Source of the DNA: Carex sylvatica
Lineage: Eukaryota; Streptophyta; Magnoliopsida; Poales; Cyperaceae
Direction of reading: 5' to 3'
DNA: 64,000 nucleotides
Assembly (NCBI GenBank): GCA_964058845.1
Contig: CAXKVR010000025.1
Coordinates: 56,224-120,223, forward strand
The notes beneath the pieces were generated by a model that worked only from the letters and a program-made list of their open reading frames with translations, was not told where the DNA came from and did not search any database. The translations under genes were made by a program, and so were the position numbers. This document shows, one piece after another, positions 35,825-47,314 of the stretch. Within the stretch, counting starts at the first letter, position 1, and the number at the start of each line of letters is the position of its first letter.

Positions 35825-36960
35825 TGTTTGTTAGGTAACAGCCTGTCATTTCCTAACAAATGCAAGCAAAAAAGCAAGCTACCGGTAAGATAAATATCAT
35901 AGTACCAGATGCCTAGACGTGGCAAGCTAAAGATTGTACTAAAAGTATATGCTTGAGGAGGTTAAATCAAAGAACGAACACTTTCTGTGGAAGCTAATCA
36001 AAGAAACATATTTGGTTTCTTATTTGTTTTATTTCTTGGATTCCAACGAACAGAGGAGAGAGAGATATTAAGGATTGTATCAAAATGAGAAAGGGTTAAG
36101 TGTATTTACTTTATTTCTCTTCTCCAATATCAAACAGAGGGAGACATGGGTAATTATATAGATCCAGTCAAGAAACTTAATGTTGATTAATGATAATTAT
36201 AAAATGAAAAGAAACGCATCATAAAGATGGTGATAATTAGCAAAGTAACAAATCGAAATTTTATGCAAATCTATTGAGGAGGGAATTTTGAGTTTTTAGA
36301 ACTCAAGTTCCAACAATTAATCCCCCACAAAACTCAAAATTTAAGAATATCAAATGGAAGATTTTACAAAGTAAATTGCTGGATATTTATATTGTACGTC
36401 GATAAAGTAGTTTAGAAACTTTGAACTTTATCTAGTATCGATAACTTTAATTTAGAGAAAACATAGTGAATTATGTATTGAACTCGTTCCTTTGATTAAA
36501 ATTCAACCTCTACACACACAATATGGAGCTTTTCGTCGCCGTACGCACATTAATGGCCTTACACAAGTCTTGAATTTGTCATGAGAGTCTTAAAGGCTTA
36601 CCCATATCTCGCACTGCGGCCGTATACAGACACTCTCATATAGGTGAGTTCCTACCAATGATATGTGTAGATTCATATCCTGTGAAAATTACCGCATCGG
36701 TTCTAATTAAGACCTCAATTGCTCATCCTATCATCTACATAGAGCACACTCACTATAGAGATGAAATTGGAGTCAATGCTCCTTAAAAGTGTGCGCTCTT
36801 TTAGTCAACTTATCGGCTTGTTATTACCCATTTAATCTCTTTCAAGGGATCGCCTATCAAAGATTGGGTTGCCACCGCAAGAAGACCCATTAGGACTAAC
36901 ACCCATCCCCCTCGATGAAATTTACACAAGGATTTTAATTTTAATCCTTCATAAACATTT
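35825..36960 (-). mobile_element. Ty1/copia-like LTR and polypurine junction (fragment), minus orientation
   Basis: On the minus strand, a non-coding stretch (36960 down to about 36335) leads into the purine-rich TTGTGGGGGATTAAT. It is immediately followed by TGTTGGAACTTGAGTTC at about 36316, the usual polypurine tract followed by a TGTTGGA LTR start in plant copia elements. The LTR should run left to about 35.8 kb but its other end is not defined. Upstream pol sequence is absent, so this is a remnant. Confidence 0.5.
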
Positions 36961-37924
36961 ATATATCAACAAATAATCATTCATATATTTTTCTTTTTCA
37001 TGTCATCCATAAAATAAGATTATTAATATATATTTCAATGATCATTTAAATCCTCACATTTTCTGTTATATATTATATATATACAATATCAACACATTTT
37101 ATTATTTTAGATAGAACATCATAATCAAATACATTTAGTCATCATGATAAATTAAATGAGAGCCTTTTCATACTTCCACATTTCGGTTTTTATTTTATTT
37201 TATTTTATTTTATTAAACTAATCATTATACCTAATAAAAAGTAATGACATATATTCAATATTCATTTATATTTTATGTCATAAATTGTCGGGTTAAATTA
37301 ATATTTTGACCCCCACATTTTTGAAGTACTTAAATTAATATTAACTATTTTGATCAGTTTAGTGCAATGGAATTTGATCAGTCAAATTGGTTATATTTGT
37401 ATGAATTTTTTATTTAATTTACACCCCGCATTTTATCTAATGTATGAGATAAAATAGTATCTATAATTATTTTTACTAGAGTGTAAAAAATCATACAACT
37501 TGATATCTCCAAATTTATTGAAGTTTTTTTTTTTTGTAAATCCTTGGTAGATAAATTTATTGAAGTCATCACCACAAATTGTGGGTTATATATATTTTAT
37601 AGATTTTTTTTTTAAAATTAACCCCCAGAAATTTCTTGGTACACCCGAACTAATTATTGCTTTGTTTTTATTTCCGGTCATCGTAAAGGTGATAATTTAT
37701 TCAACCAAAACCGAAGAATAATAATGACAATGATTCATTCATTAATTATTTGTTTAATTAATCATAAAGATGAATTGAATCCTCATTAATTATTACTCTC
37801 TATTTATTTTTCTCCGGTCATTAAGGAAATAATCAAGACCGTTATAATCAATTCATAATTACAAAGATAATTTTAATGGCATTTAATTAGGGCTTTTCAG
37901 TTTTCTTAGTCATAATTATATTAA

Positions 37925-38343
37925 GAGGAGGGTTCAAATGCACCCAAATTTTTGTGCACCCAAATGCACCCTATCTTTCATATCTTTTATCTCTGTTTTC
38001 AAAATTAAAATAGTCAATCCGAACCGTTAGATGCGATCTATATATTAAGATGTGCTTGGAGACCAAATTTTATATTTTTGAAATTTTTTACTATTTATTA
38101 AACCATTTTGAAAATCGCTGATCCAATGGTCCAGAAAATGTAAAATCAGCGATTTTCAAAGTGACTTAATAAATAGTAAAAATAATTCAAAAATGTAAAA
38201 TTTGATCTCCAAGTACATCTTAATATATAGATCGCATCTATCGGTTCGGATTGAGTATTCGGACTTTGAAAACAGAGAAAAAGAATTTGAAAGATAGGGT
38301 GCATTTGGGTGCACAAAAATTTGAGTGCATTTGAACCCTCCTC
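37925..38343. mobile_element. Foldback element I with perfect 9-bp target duplication
   Basis: The ends are GAGGAGGGTTCAAATGCACC and its inverse. It is flanked by TTATATTAA at 37916-37924 and 38344-38352. The outer arms contain GTGCACCCAAATGCACC palindromic steps found in no other copy here. The inner arms (CCGAACCGTTAGATGCGATC, TTTACTATTTATTAA, GATCCAATGGTCCAGAAAAT) are of the shared family. Confidence 0.9.
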
Positions 38344-38352
38344 TTATATTAA

Positions 38353-40109
38353 TTGGTTATACAATATAAGAGTTAATGATTATGACAACTGTTTGATACT
38401 CTGATTAATTCTTCTTTTTTCCAGAAAAATAATTCATAAATCCAGTTAACTAAAAAATATTATTTATATTGTAATCTGATAGTATAATTTATATTGATCA
38501 ATACCTCTAATTAGATCTTTAAAGTATATTTCTGAAACACTAAACACGGAGAAAGATATCAAAACTATTTAAGTCCGGTAGAACTCGAATTGTTAGATAT
38601 TTTTTTTCAATTAACAATACAACATCTAATATAAAATTTGACCGAAATACAGTCAAATCATAAATAGTTTTCCATATAAAGTTACTTAATCCTTAATTTA
38701 TGTAATACATGATAGACTTAAAAACATGTCGAACGTTGGAACGTTCCTTGTATATCTTAACGTGTTCCTTAAATTAATGTACACATCTAGATAATTTGCA
38801 TGATTTTAATTGCAAGACTTCTTATATAAGTGTCTTAATTAAATGTTAGCGCACATATATATCATGTTGAATTCGATAAATTAGAAATACAACAACACAA
38901 CAATTCAAATAGAATGTGCCATAAGCCCGCAATGCCGGATTCTAAAAAGCTTAGCTCAGAGTCAACAAATCATAAGCCAATGATTGAACTTTAACAAATA
39001 AATTGTGCACAACGCGTCTAATAATACTCCTTTTCATTCCTTGTATTGAGAGAGAACCTTTCGAGAGTTGTTTGAAATAGTCATCAACTCCGATTGTTAT
39101 GTTATTTCAACCAGATATTAATTTAAGCCAAACACATCCCTTGATTATTTTAAGCTGTTTGATCCTACAAATCTACCATACGGACAACCAAACGTTCAAA
39201 TTGTAGCACTTATTACTGAAGAAAATACGTGAAGAAACCGTGGACCCAACTAAGAAGTGCCAATTTCCATGATGTTATCAGGTCATTCTCTGCATTTTGT
39301 TTACAAAGTGTAAAATATGACTCAGTTTAACTGCCACTGATACTGGTACCAATTGGTAGATACAACATAAACATACACTGCTGCAACTATAATTAGTCTG
39401 CACTTTTTATGAAAACCGTGCCAGTAAAAGAAGAAATGTATCAGCATAGGCATTCAACAAACCTGTTTCCAACTTTCTGCTACACAGAACTAGTTTAACA
39501 GAGAGGACCGAGTTCAACAAAAAACACTTTTCATGGTTCAACAAAAAGAAATGTTATGATTCATTAAAAACTATTAGCTTCATTTTGACAATCGTCAAAA
39601 ACAAAATTCAAACATCCAATCACAACATTCTATTATGATCCATTAGGTCATATGACATGCATACAATAAATGACAAGATTTATTGCACCTTTTACCATTT
39701 ATCAAAATTCAAACAGAGTTGAACTTTCAATAATCAAAATTTAAAGACCCTATGCTTATTAAGCTACACATGAATTGCATGAAGTTTGATAAAAAAAAAA
39801 AAGGGGCCATCTAATGAACGACACATACAAATTATTTTGGCTGGTTTTGAAAAAAACTGTAAAACTCATCAAATAATTCCACTGTTCAATGAATGCGCCA
39901 AAAATATGGCATATCCATAATTGTAATTTTCATGCAATTCACACAATGTATTTGTATTTGAATTCATGAACACTGGAATTAGTACATAAAAGAAGGAAAA
40001 ACAAAGTACTGAAGATAAAAAATCCTACAAAAAACATGTTTTTTGCATTCACAGATGCAAGTAAATAAATTTGTTTTCAGTACACGTCACTGACATATGA
40101 CATTCCATT
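38353..40109. other. Intergenic spacer downstream of bL35
   Basis: AT-rich, no coding frame, no clear transposon ends. The last few hundred bases before 40110 probably include the bL35 3' UTR (minus strand). Confidence 0.5.
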
Positions 40110-41553
40110 TCATGAACAAAAGTTGAGCTTTTTTATAACCTTGGCATAAGCTGCATGAACAATTGCTGGCTGGCGGAGCCTTCTCTTTGCCGACTTTGAC
40201 TGTAGATTTATTTATAACAATATAATTTCAATCAAACAAATGCAATTATAGTCAAAACAAGCACACCACAAAAAATGATAATGAGAAGAAAATTCGAATC
40301 TGCTTAGTAATGTTCTGTAGTGGGTCTCTCAACTTTGAACTTTGAAGAGGTAAGATCCAACCAGTGTGGTACATAAACATTTGAGCACTATGCTTTGCCA
40401 CATTTACCTGGACTTTTGTTTTTGTTTTTTATTCCTTTTTAAAGTGCTTTAATTCAGGTCTAATTCCTAGTTGTCAGAAAATAAAATCCTATAGACTAGA
40501 CTAGGTCATATCAGAACAAATCAACCTCCACAAGGTGCATGATTGATGTTTATTTCTTTTTCATCTTCATTCTAATTGGTAATATTGATGCAATACTAAT
40601 GTGAACCATTTAGAGGCTTGACCTGAGCAATCCTGATTGATTGCATACTTAATCCAATATCTTATTATCGGCTTACACAGCTCATGTCATGTCTACATAG
40701 TTTATTTTAGCAAATCTTGAATTGTTTAATCTTTCTGAATCTGACTATGTCAAAAAAGTTATTAAAATCAAATAAGCTGCTACAAAAATATCATGCATTT
40801 GGTTCTACAGTGGGAGATGATCATGAGTGAGATAGTTTTATAAAAACTAAATTCAACAACATGACTAAGCAATACCTGTCCAACCAAATTCCAAAAGAGC
40901 GCCTAATTCCCTTATTCCATAGGCAATGCAAGCATAGTTGTAAATTAAAAGTTACGCACCTTTAAGTGAGCATTGTGACGCTTTCCAGCCCTCCATCGCC
41001 TGATCTGGCCATCTTTCATTGTCCTAAATCTGAACTTGAAGGACCTAATACCCAACCAAAAAATGAAATGAAATGAAATGTACATAATGACTGCACTGCA
41101 CTGAATAACAATTGGAAAAATAAAAAAAATCAAACCTACGAGGGAGCCTTGAGTTTGTATTTCTTGACTTTAGATGTAGTGGGGGTAAGAGGAGCCCTGG
41201 ATCTGTCTTTGGACTTCCCTGCATAGTCCCTCACTTGCATCCACTGATTCCAATTTCAATAAGAAATAATTAAAAGTTGATCTGATCGATCCCCAAATAC
41301 CAAGTTCCATTCAATTTCAGAAAAATATAATATTTACGTTAATGAAACAATGAGATGGACGGGAAAAGACTGCACACGGGAGCGGGAGCGGGAGCTGTCG
41401 ATTGGACATGAAACAATGAGTGGAACCGGGCAGTATTTTGGGAGAAATCAAGGGAAATGCCACCGAGTAGACGTGTCCAGCGGGCGACGCGTCAAGTGTC
41501 AAACGGGAAGAGGAAAAGAAACGGCGGCCGAGACTGGCGCTCCATCGTTGCAT
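40110..41553 (-). CDS. Organellar large ribosomal subunit protein bL35
   Basis: Nuclear-encoded bacterial-type L35, a small basic protein of the organellar large ribosomal subunit. Exons: 41553-41338, 41243-41140, 41044-40960 and 40199-40110, all GT-AG, giving 164 residues. Residues 1-72 (MQRWSASLGRRFFSSSRLTL onward) are Arg/Ser-rich without acidic clusters, like a mitochondrial presequence. The L35 core follows: SKVKKYKLKAPSSFKFRFRT, KDGQIRRWRAGKRHNAHLK, SKSAKRRLRQPAIV and AYAKVIKKLNFCS. Free-living L35 is about 65 residues, so the N-terminal extension and a linker are additions. A mitochondrial destination is more likely than plastid, judged by resemblance to Arabidopsis At5g45590; this is inferred. 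The promoter has site II motifs and a telo-box. Confidence 0.92.
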
Positions 41554-41599
41554 CCTCTCTTTGCTCCGCTTATCTTCCGTTTCTTCCTCTTCTTTTCCA

Positions 41600-41735
41600 A
41601 GTTTTTTGTTTCTAGGGTTTTGATACTTGATAGTTAAGACTTAAGATATATGGGATGGGCCGATGGGCCGATGGGCTGATGGGCTGATGGGCTGAGATGA
41701 ATTAGATCAGCGGGTCAACATCTTGGGCTTTATAA
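41600..41735 (-). promoter_or_regulatory. bL35 promoter: telo-box plus five-fold site II repeat
   Basis: Upstream of the bL35 ATG (41553, minus strand) are a telo-box, TAGGGTTT on the plus strand at 41613-41620 (AAACCCTA on the gene strand), and a perfect 9-bp tandem repeat GATGGGCC/T, five units at 41654-41698. A further TTGGGCTT lies near 41723. Telo-box plus TGGGCC/T site II is the known promoter signature of plant ribosomal protein genes. Confidence 0.75.
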
Positions 41736-41739
41736 GGCG

Positions 41740-44080
41740 TCTGATCTGGTCCACTTAACAATTTCGGGGTCCAGTCATAGACGTTGGATACACATCTGAG
41801 CAAAATTAAGTAACAAACAAATTAGATTGCTTTCTACCATCTGAGCAAAATTAATTCTCATAATTAAAGACTTTGTTATATTGATTTTTCTTAATAAATT
41901 TGCAGCAGATGATGACAAAAATTGACTAAATTAACGAAGGACTCAAGTGATCGCCACATGCATTTCTCAAATTTTCAAGTATTAATTGCTTGCTCAGTTC
42001 AGATTATCGAGGGTTTGTGATCTACTTTTAAATGCCTCTTTGTATTGCAGGTATTTCGAAAGTAGTTCAAATTTATGATTTATATTTTGTAGCGGAATTA
42101 TATGTCCTCATCAAAAAAAATAAAAAGAAGGCGAGAAGGTGGCAAGTGAGACCCACGAGCACATTTAATTTCACTGTGTCCTCGAGTTTAAGTGACAATT
42201 TTTTTTATTTTTTTATTTTTGCATTAATTGCGTGACAATTATTAAAACGATAATGACAGAGTGTTGAGCATGTGCATATTATGTTTCCACGATAGCATAA
42301 AAATAAATAATAGTAATTAATTAGCTGGGTTGGTTTAGGGTTTCGAAAACGAGAACCAACCAATTTATTTATTATACAGCAAGGTAGGTACCCTTTGAAA
42401 GCGAAAATTAGCTGAATAAATATTAATTAAATGTCTTTCAAACGATCCATTTTCTTATTTTCTTTGACGTCATGCATATTCGTTGTTTCATATAAATATA
42501 AAAAAACTGAAAGACATTCCTAAAGAAGCTCCAAATCATTTATGTGACAAATGCTATGAGTATATTGTTCAACAATTTTGAAATTAAGTTACGTTGCTCA
42601 GTTTATTTTCAATTTTATCCTACTGTGCTATTGCCTATTGGATTTCCAACCTTACAATTATATATATAATTTGCTTGTCACTTCCAAATAATATGAATTA
42701 ATGATGAAAAAAATAGTGGAACATCAGCAACAACAGAAATGTGCAAAAACATTAGAGCAAAGCTACTACGTGCTGAACTCATTAAGAGCATGCTCGGAAA
42801 CATGAAAATTTTGTAGAAATGAGAATTTTTAATATGAAAATGAAAATTTTCAATTTGTCAAAATCAAATTCATTTAATTCATGAAAATTTTTATAATATA
42901 GGTGTTTGACAAATGTATAAAAAAAAAATTATGATGCTAGCTTTTTTTCTTTTTATAGAAGATGTAATACTAAAATTTAAACGAGTGAATTTAAATTAGG
43001 TTAATTCATTAAAATTAAGTGTTGCTAATTTAATTATGCTTGTTTAATTACTTGTATTATTTTGTTATGTTTGTTTAATTAATTTTTGTTTTTGTGCTTG
43101 TTTAAATTGTGTTTGTTTTATTACATTGTTATATTATGATTATTTATGGAAAAACAAAATAGTTTCAAAATAAATTTGATTTTGGAAATTATGGTTAGTA
43201 TATAAAATGATTTAACTGGACACTCAATTATGGTTAGTTTTATTTTGATTATTAGGCTCTTTTATTTTTTTATTTTTAATTATTTATCTAAGGATTTGAC
43301 TGAACTCTCAATTGAGACATGAATGCCCATATAAAATTAGCTCTGCCAATTGAGTTCAAATTGGTAATTTTAATGGAAGCGTTTAATTGTCCACAGAAAA
43401 TTTGTCATTTAACTTGCGTCAATTCTGTAAAATTACTAATTCAATGCTGTAACTTGTATAACAAATCTTATAAAAAACACATTTTAAATTTTTAACATTC
43501 AGCGAGACCACTTTGTGTACTTGCAACTTGCAAAACTTTCGAAACTAACTGTACTTGATGCGGGATCACTTGATGTACTTCTCTAACTTACAGTTAATGA
43601 TAGTTTTAAAACTTTATAGAACATTTTAATATTAAACCACTTCTCAAACTTGCAGTTTTTTCAAAATAATTCCAGAAATTATACAAAATTAATTTGTTTG
43701 CATCAAAATTATTATTTTTAATCAAATTTTCTTTTTCAAAATTAAAATTATTTTTTGAAAAAAAATTCATAATTTTTTCTTCAATTATTAATATTTATAT
43801 ATGCATCTATATCCTAAAAATTAAAACTACACATACTGTAAAACATAAAGATGCAAATTGTAGAACTTCAATACTGTAAAATTTCTAAATGTAAACTATA
43901 AAACTAACATATGCAAACTATAAAACTGTAAATCTGAAACCTAAAACACTATAAAACTAAGATAAACACACTGCAAAATTCAATACTATAAATTTAAAAG
44001 ATGTAAACAGTAAAACTAACATATGCGAACTATAAATCATCAATACATCAAATATATTCACAACCATATTGTTAAACATT
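41740..44080. other. Intergenic, no gene seen
   Basis: AT-rich spacer without recognisable coding content. From about 43,840 to 44,060 there are loosely repeated ACTGTAAAAC/ACTATAAAAC decamers leading into the array that follows. Confidence 0.5.
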
Positions 44081-44084
44081 AGTA

Positions 44085-44715
44085 ACTGTTCACAAGATGA
44101 ACACTGTAAAATTAGCGGGGTGAATACTGTAAGATGACAAGATCAATACTCCATATCGCCTCTCTATCATCTCTTTCCTCCAGATTTTCACAAGATGAAT
44201 ACTATAAAATTAACATGGTGAATAATGTAAAATAACAAGATCAATACTCCATATCGCCTCTCTATCATCTCTTTCCTTCAAATTTTCACAAGATGAATAC
44301 TGTAAAATTACAAGATGAATACTGTAAAATTAACGGGGTGAATATTATAAAATGACAAGATCAATACTCCATATCGCATCTCTATCATCTTTTTCATTCA
44401 GATTTCCACAAGATTAATACTGTAAAATTAACAGGGCGGATATTGTAAAATGACAAGATCAATACTCCATATCGCCTCTCTATCATCTCTTTCTTTCAGA
44501 TTTTCACAATATGAATATTGTAAAATTAACATGGTGAATACTGTAAAATGATAAGATCAATACTCCATATCGCCTTTGTATCATCTCTTTCATTCAGATT
44601 TTCACAAGAAGAATACTGTAAAATTACAAGATTAATACTGTAAAATTAACAGGGTGAATACTGTAAAATGACAAGATCAATACTCCATATTGCCTCACTT
44701 TCATCTCTCATTCAT
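44085..44715. repeat. Tandem array with alternating 98- and 120-base units
   Basis: Each unit contains GATCAATACTCCATATCGCC, TCTCTATCATCTCTTTC and GATTTTCACAAGATGAATAC. The GATCAATACT landmark occurs at about 44141, 44239, 44359, 44457, 44555 and 44675, giving spacings of 98, 120, 98, 98 and 120. The longer units have an extra 22-base copy of the ACAAGATGAATACTGTAAAA segment. No open frame. Confidence 0.85.
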
Positions 44716-44719
44716 ATAG

Positions 44720-45950
44720 CCTCTCTCATCAATCGATATTTAAACTAATTTGCCTTTTAATGAAATATAGAGACTATATCTCTAGGTTTCTTTGTCAAAA
44801 ATGATCTATGTAATTTTGAATTCAATATCAAATTCAAAATAATAAAATTCAAATCAGACATTGAAATAATGTGAAATTCGATATTACTCACACGGCAGAG
44901 TTGAGCACGATGCCTCGCATGGAGAGATGACGTCAAAAGTTATTGCTGCCAATTCTGAGAACTAGACGGAGTGAGAGATCGGTGGAGAGAGAGATCAGAA
45001 CTAGAGAGACGGCAGCGGCAGCAACGGAGTTGAGAGAAGAGGGAGCAGTGAGATCGGGAGGAGAGAGATCGAGAGGGGTGGGTGGGGAGATGGGAGAGCA
45101 ATTTTCATTTCTGTAGAGAGATATCGTTAAAATTGGACAGCTTTAAAAACTCATTAATTAGTGAGGACTGATAGTTAATGACAGTTAAAATTAGATCAGA
45201 TTAGTATTGTGGACAAAGTGTGGACAAAATATTATGAATAAAAATATTTTCTCAAATTTAATAAGATAATGAAGCAAAACTCAGAGCCTCCGTCAATTGG
45301 AAAAAAAAAAACCTCTGACCCAATGTTTTTTTTTTTTTTCCTATATAAATTGAAGCTGGTTGGGTAATAAACCTTTCTAGGGAATGAAAATGAAAAAAAA
45401 AAAAAAACTATGTTGCCGAACGGAAGTAGAGCAAAAGTATTGATGAAGTCATTTTTCCTATAAAAAAACCATGGGAATTGAAGCTACCGAATATGATTTA
45501 AGAGAGTTTGATGAGCATAACTTTAAATTTTATTGGATTAGTTTCAACTTTTAAATGATAAATTTAAATCGTTGAAAACAATAGAGTGATGTGTGTAAAT
45601 ACAAAATTTTCAAATTTTCAAATTTACTTAGTACAAAATTAAGTGGTAGAAAAAGGATGAAACTGAAGTTCTATAAATTATTATAATGCATTTAATTTTT
45701 ATCATTTTTTACCGCTTGAATTTGTGTTATATTTATCCAGTAGATTTATAAATTTATGTTCACCAAACTTTTTTAATGGACATAATACACTAGCTTTACT
45801 TACTCAAAATATATTGTCTATAATGCAAATTAATAATTCGTTTTCACTACATTTGTTTGAGAAAAATATATTTTATTACATGAGCATGATTTTACTGCAT
45901 TCCTCGGTGATTTCAGCATGCCTGCGGGCAAAAAACACATAAATCAGTTA
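44720..45950. other. Intergenic, no gene seen
   Basis: It includes a purine-rich GAGAGA/GGCAGCGGCAGC stretch near 44940-45110 that is more GC-rich than its surroundings but has no coding support. Poly-A and poly-T runs lie near 45300-45410. The plus-strand frame at 45724-45942 is low-complexity and not called. Confidence 0.45.
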
Positions 45951-45959
45951 TTTCTTAAA

Positions 45960-46600
45960 CTCTGTATTACCGTGCCTTCATTATTTATTCAACTTTAAAG
46001 TTTTTAATAATAATTTTTTAAAACTTATATATCAAATTATTAAATGCGATCTATATTATTTTCTAACATACATATACAAATTATTTTTTATTTTGTTTTT
46101 ATATAATTTTATAAGTTAAAAAATTAATAACTATAAATTATTAACATCAATATATTTTTACAAAATATTAATATCAAAATAATATCGAAATATTATAATT
46201 TTTATATGTATAGAGAAAATAATATAAGTCAGGACCTACAATTTTACTATAATATTTAAATTTTAAATCTTACAAGAGGAGGGTTCCAAACTTTCATTGT
46301 CTCCATCATATCTCTACTTTTAAATTTTTCAATAATATATTTTTTAAAACTTATATGTAAAAATAAAATAATTAGATATAATATATATTATTTTCTCTGC
46401 ATGCACATAAAAAAAATTATTGTTTGATTTTGTTTTTGTAAAGTCAATAAATTGAAAATCAACATTCATGATTTATTCATATCAATGTATTTTTGAAACT
46501 ATATAGATCAAAACAAATTCGAAAAGTTATAATAATTTATACGTGCATAAATAAAACAATATAAATCAAATTGAACAGTTAAATTATTAGCATTTAAGAA
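45960..46600. repeat. Diverged direct duplication
   Basis: Two copies of a block of about 330 bases. The first (about 45990-46260) and second (about 46325-46590) share TTTTTTAAAACTTATAT, TATATTATTTTCT, CATACATATA/CATGCACATA, AATTATT..TTTTGTTTTT, TATCAATATATTTTT and ATAATTTTTATATG-like steps in the same order. Both end with ATAAAACAATATAA or AAAATAATATAA. No coding. Confidence 0.5.
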
Positions 46601-46757
46601 ATACAAATATAATAAAGATATTCGAATCCTTCACATCTTAGAATATCAGTTTTAAATAAAAATATGATAAAAACATGGAGAGAGACACATTTACATTTAC
46701 ATCCTTGTTTTCTTTTATTAAATTAAAAAAAAAATTATATATAAAGAATCTCTTGCA

Positions 46758-46959
46758 GGAAACAAATCTGTTGCGATCCGAATTCCTGTTACAGTACTCT
46801 AAAATTCTTGTCTTTTCAAATTTAACTGTCGATTTTTTTTGAGATATGTGTACAAAAAAATTAGTTATTTAGAGATGCGTGTATTGAAAAAAATAAATAG
46901 TAAAATTAAAAAAAACTGAGAAACAGAGATTCGAATCGCAACGCAACAGATTTGATTCC
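46758..46959. mobile_element. Small MITE with 8-bp target duplication
   Basis: It has inverted ends GGAAACAAATCTGTTGCG and CGCAACAGATTTGATTCC. The flanking direct repeat CTCTTGCA is at 46750-46757 and 46960-46967. Length 202 bases. The 8-bp duplication suggests hAT-type mobilisation. It is immediately followed by a TTGGCAG/CTGGCAG heptamer repeat (46963-46992). Confidence 0.75.
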
Positions 46960-47035
46960 CTCTTGCAGTTGGCAGTTGGCAGCTGGCAGCTGGAAGGAAG
47001 GTGGGTAATGGGAAATACATATTTAGTCAACATCT

Positions 47036-47153
47036 GGAAATAAATCTGCTATAGAAATTATTTTATATGCACGAATCTCAAAAAAATATAAAAGGTTGGA
47101 TTTGAAATTGTAGGACCGTACAATCCACTTAGGATCGTAGCAGATTTATTTCC
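47036..47153. mobile_element. Second, shorter MITE of the same end type in the NPF upstream region
   Basis: The ends are GGAAATAAATCTGCTA and TAGCAGATTTATTTCC, perfect 16-base inverted repeats, closely related to the ends of the element at 46758. Flanks GTCAACATCT and GTCAAATCT are similar but not a clean duplication. It lies about 160 bases upstream of the NPF start codon. Confidence 0.65.
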
Positions 47154-47314
47154 GTCAAATCTAATCTACCCCTTAATTATAGCAAAAGTCAGGATCTGAC
47201 AATCTGACCCCGACTCACTCTTTTTGACAAAGTATTGCCATTTGCCAATCAATAATTTCCATCCCCCGGTTCGAGTTACGAGTTAGAACTTAGAACACAG
47301 GCATCGCCATCGCC

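Noticed and set aside
45724..45942. 72-codon plus-strand frame
   Set aside because: Low-complexity, AT-driven composition, no splice context or family resemblance.
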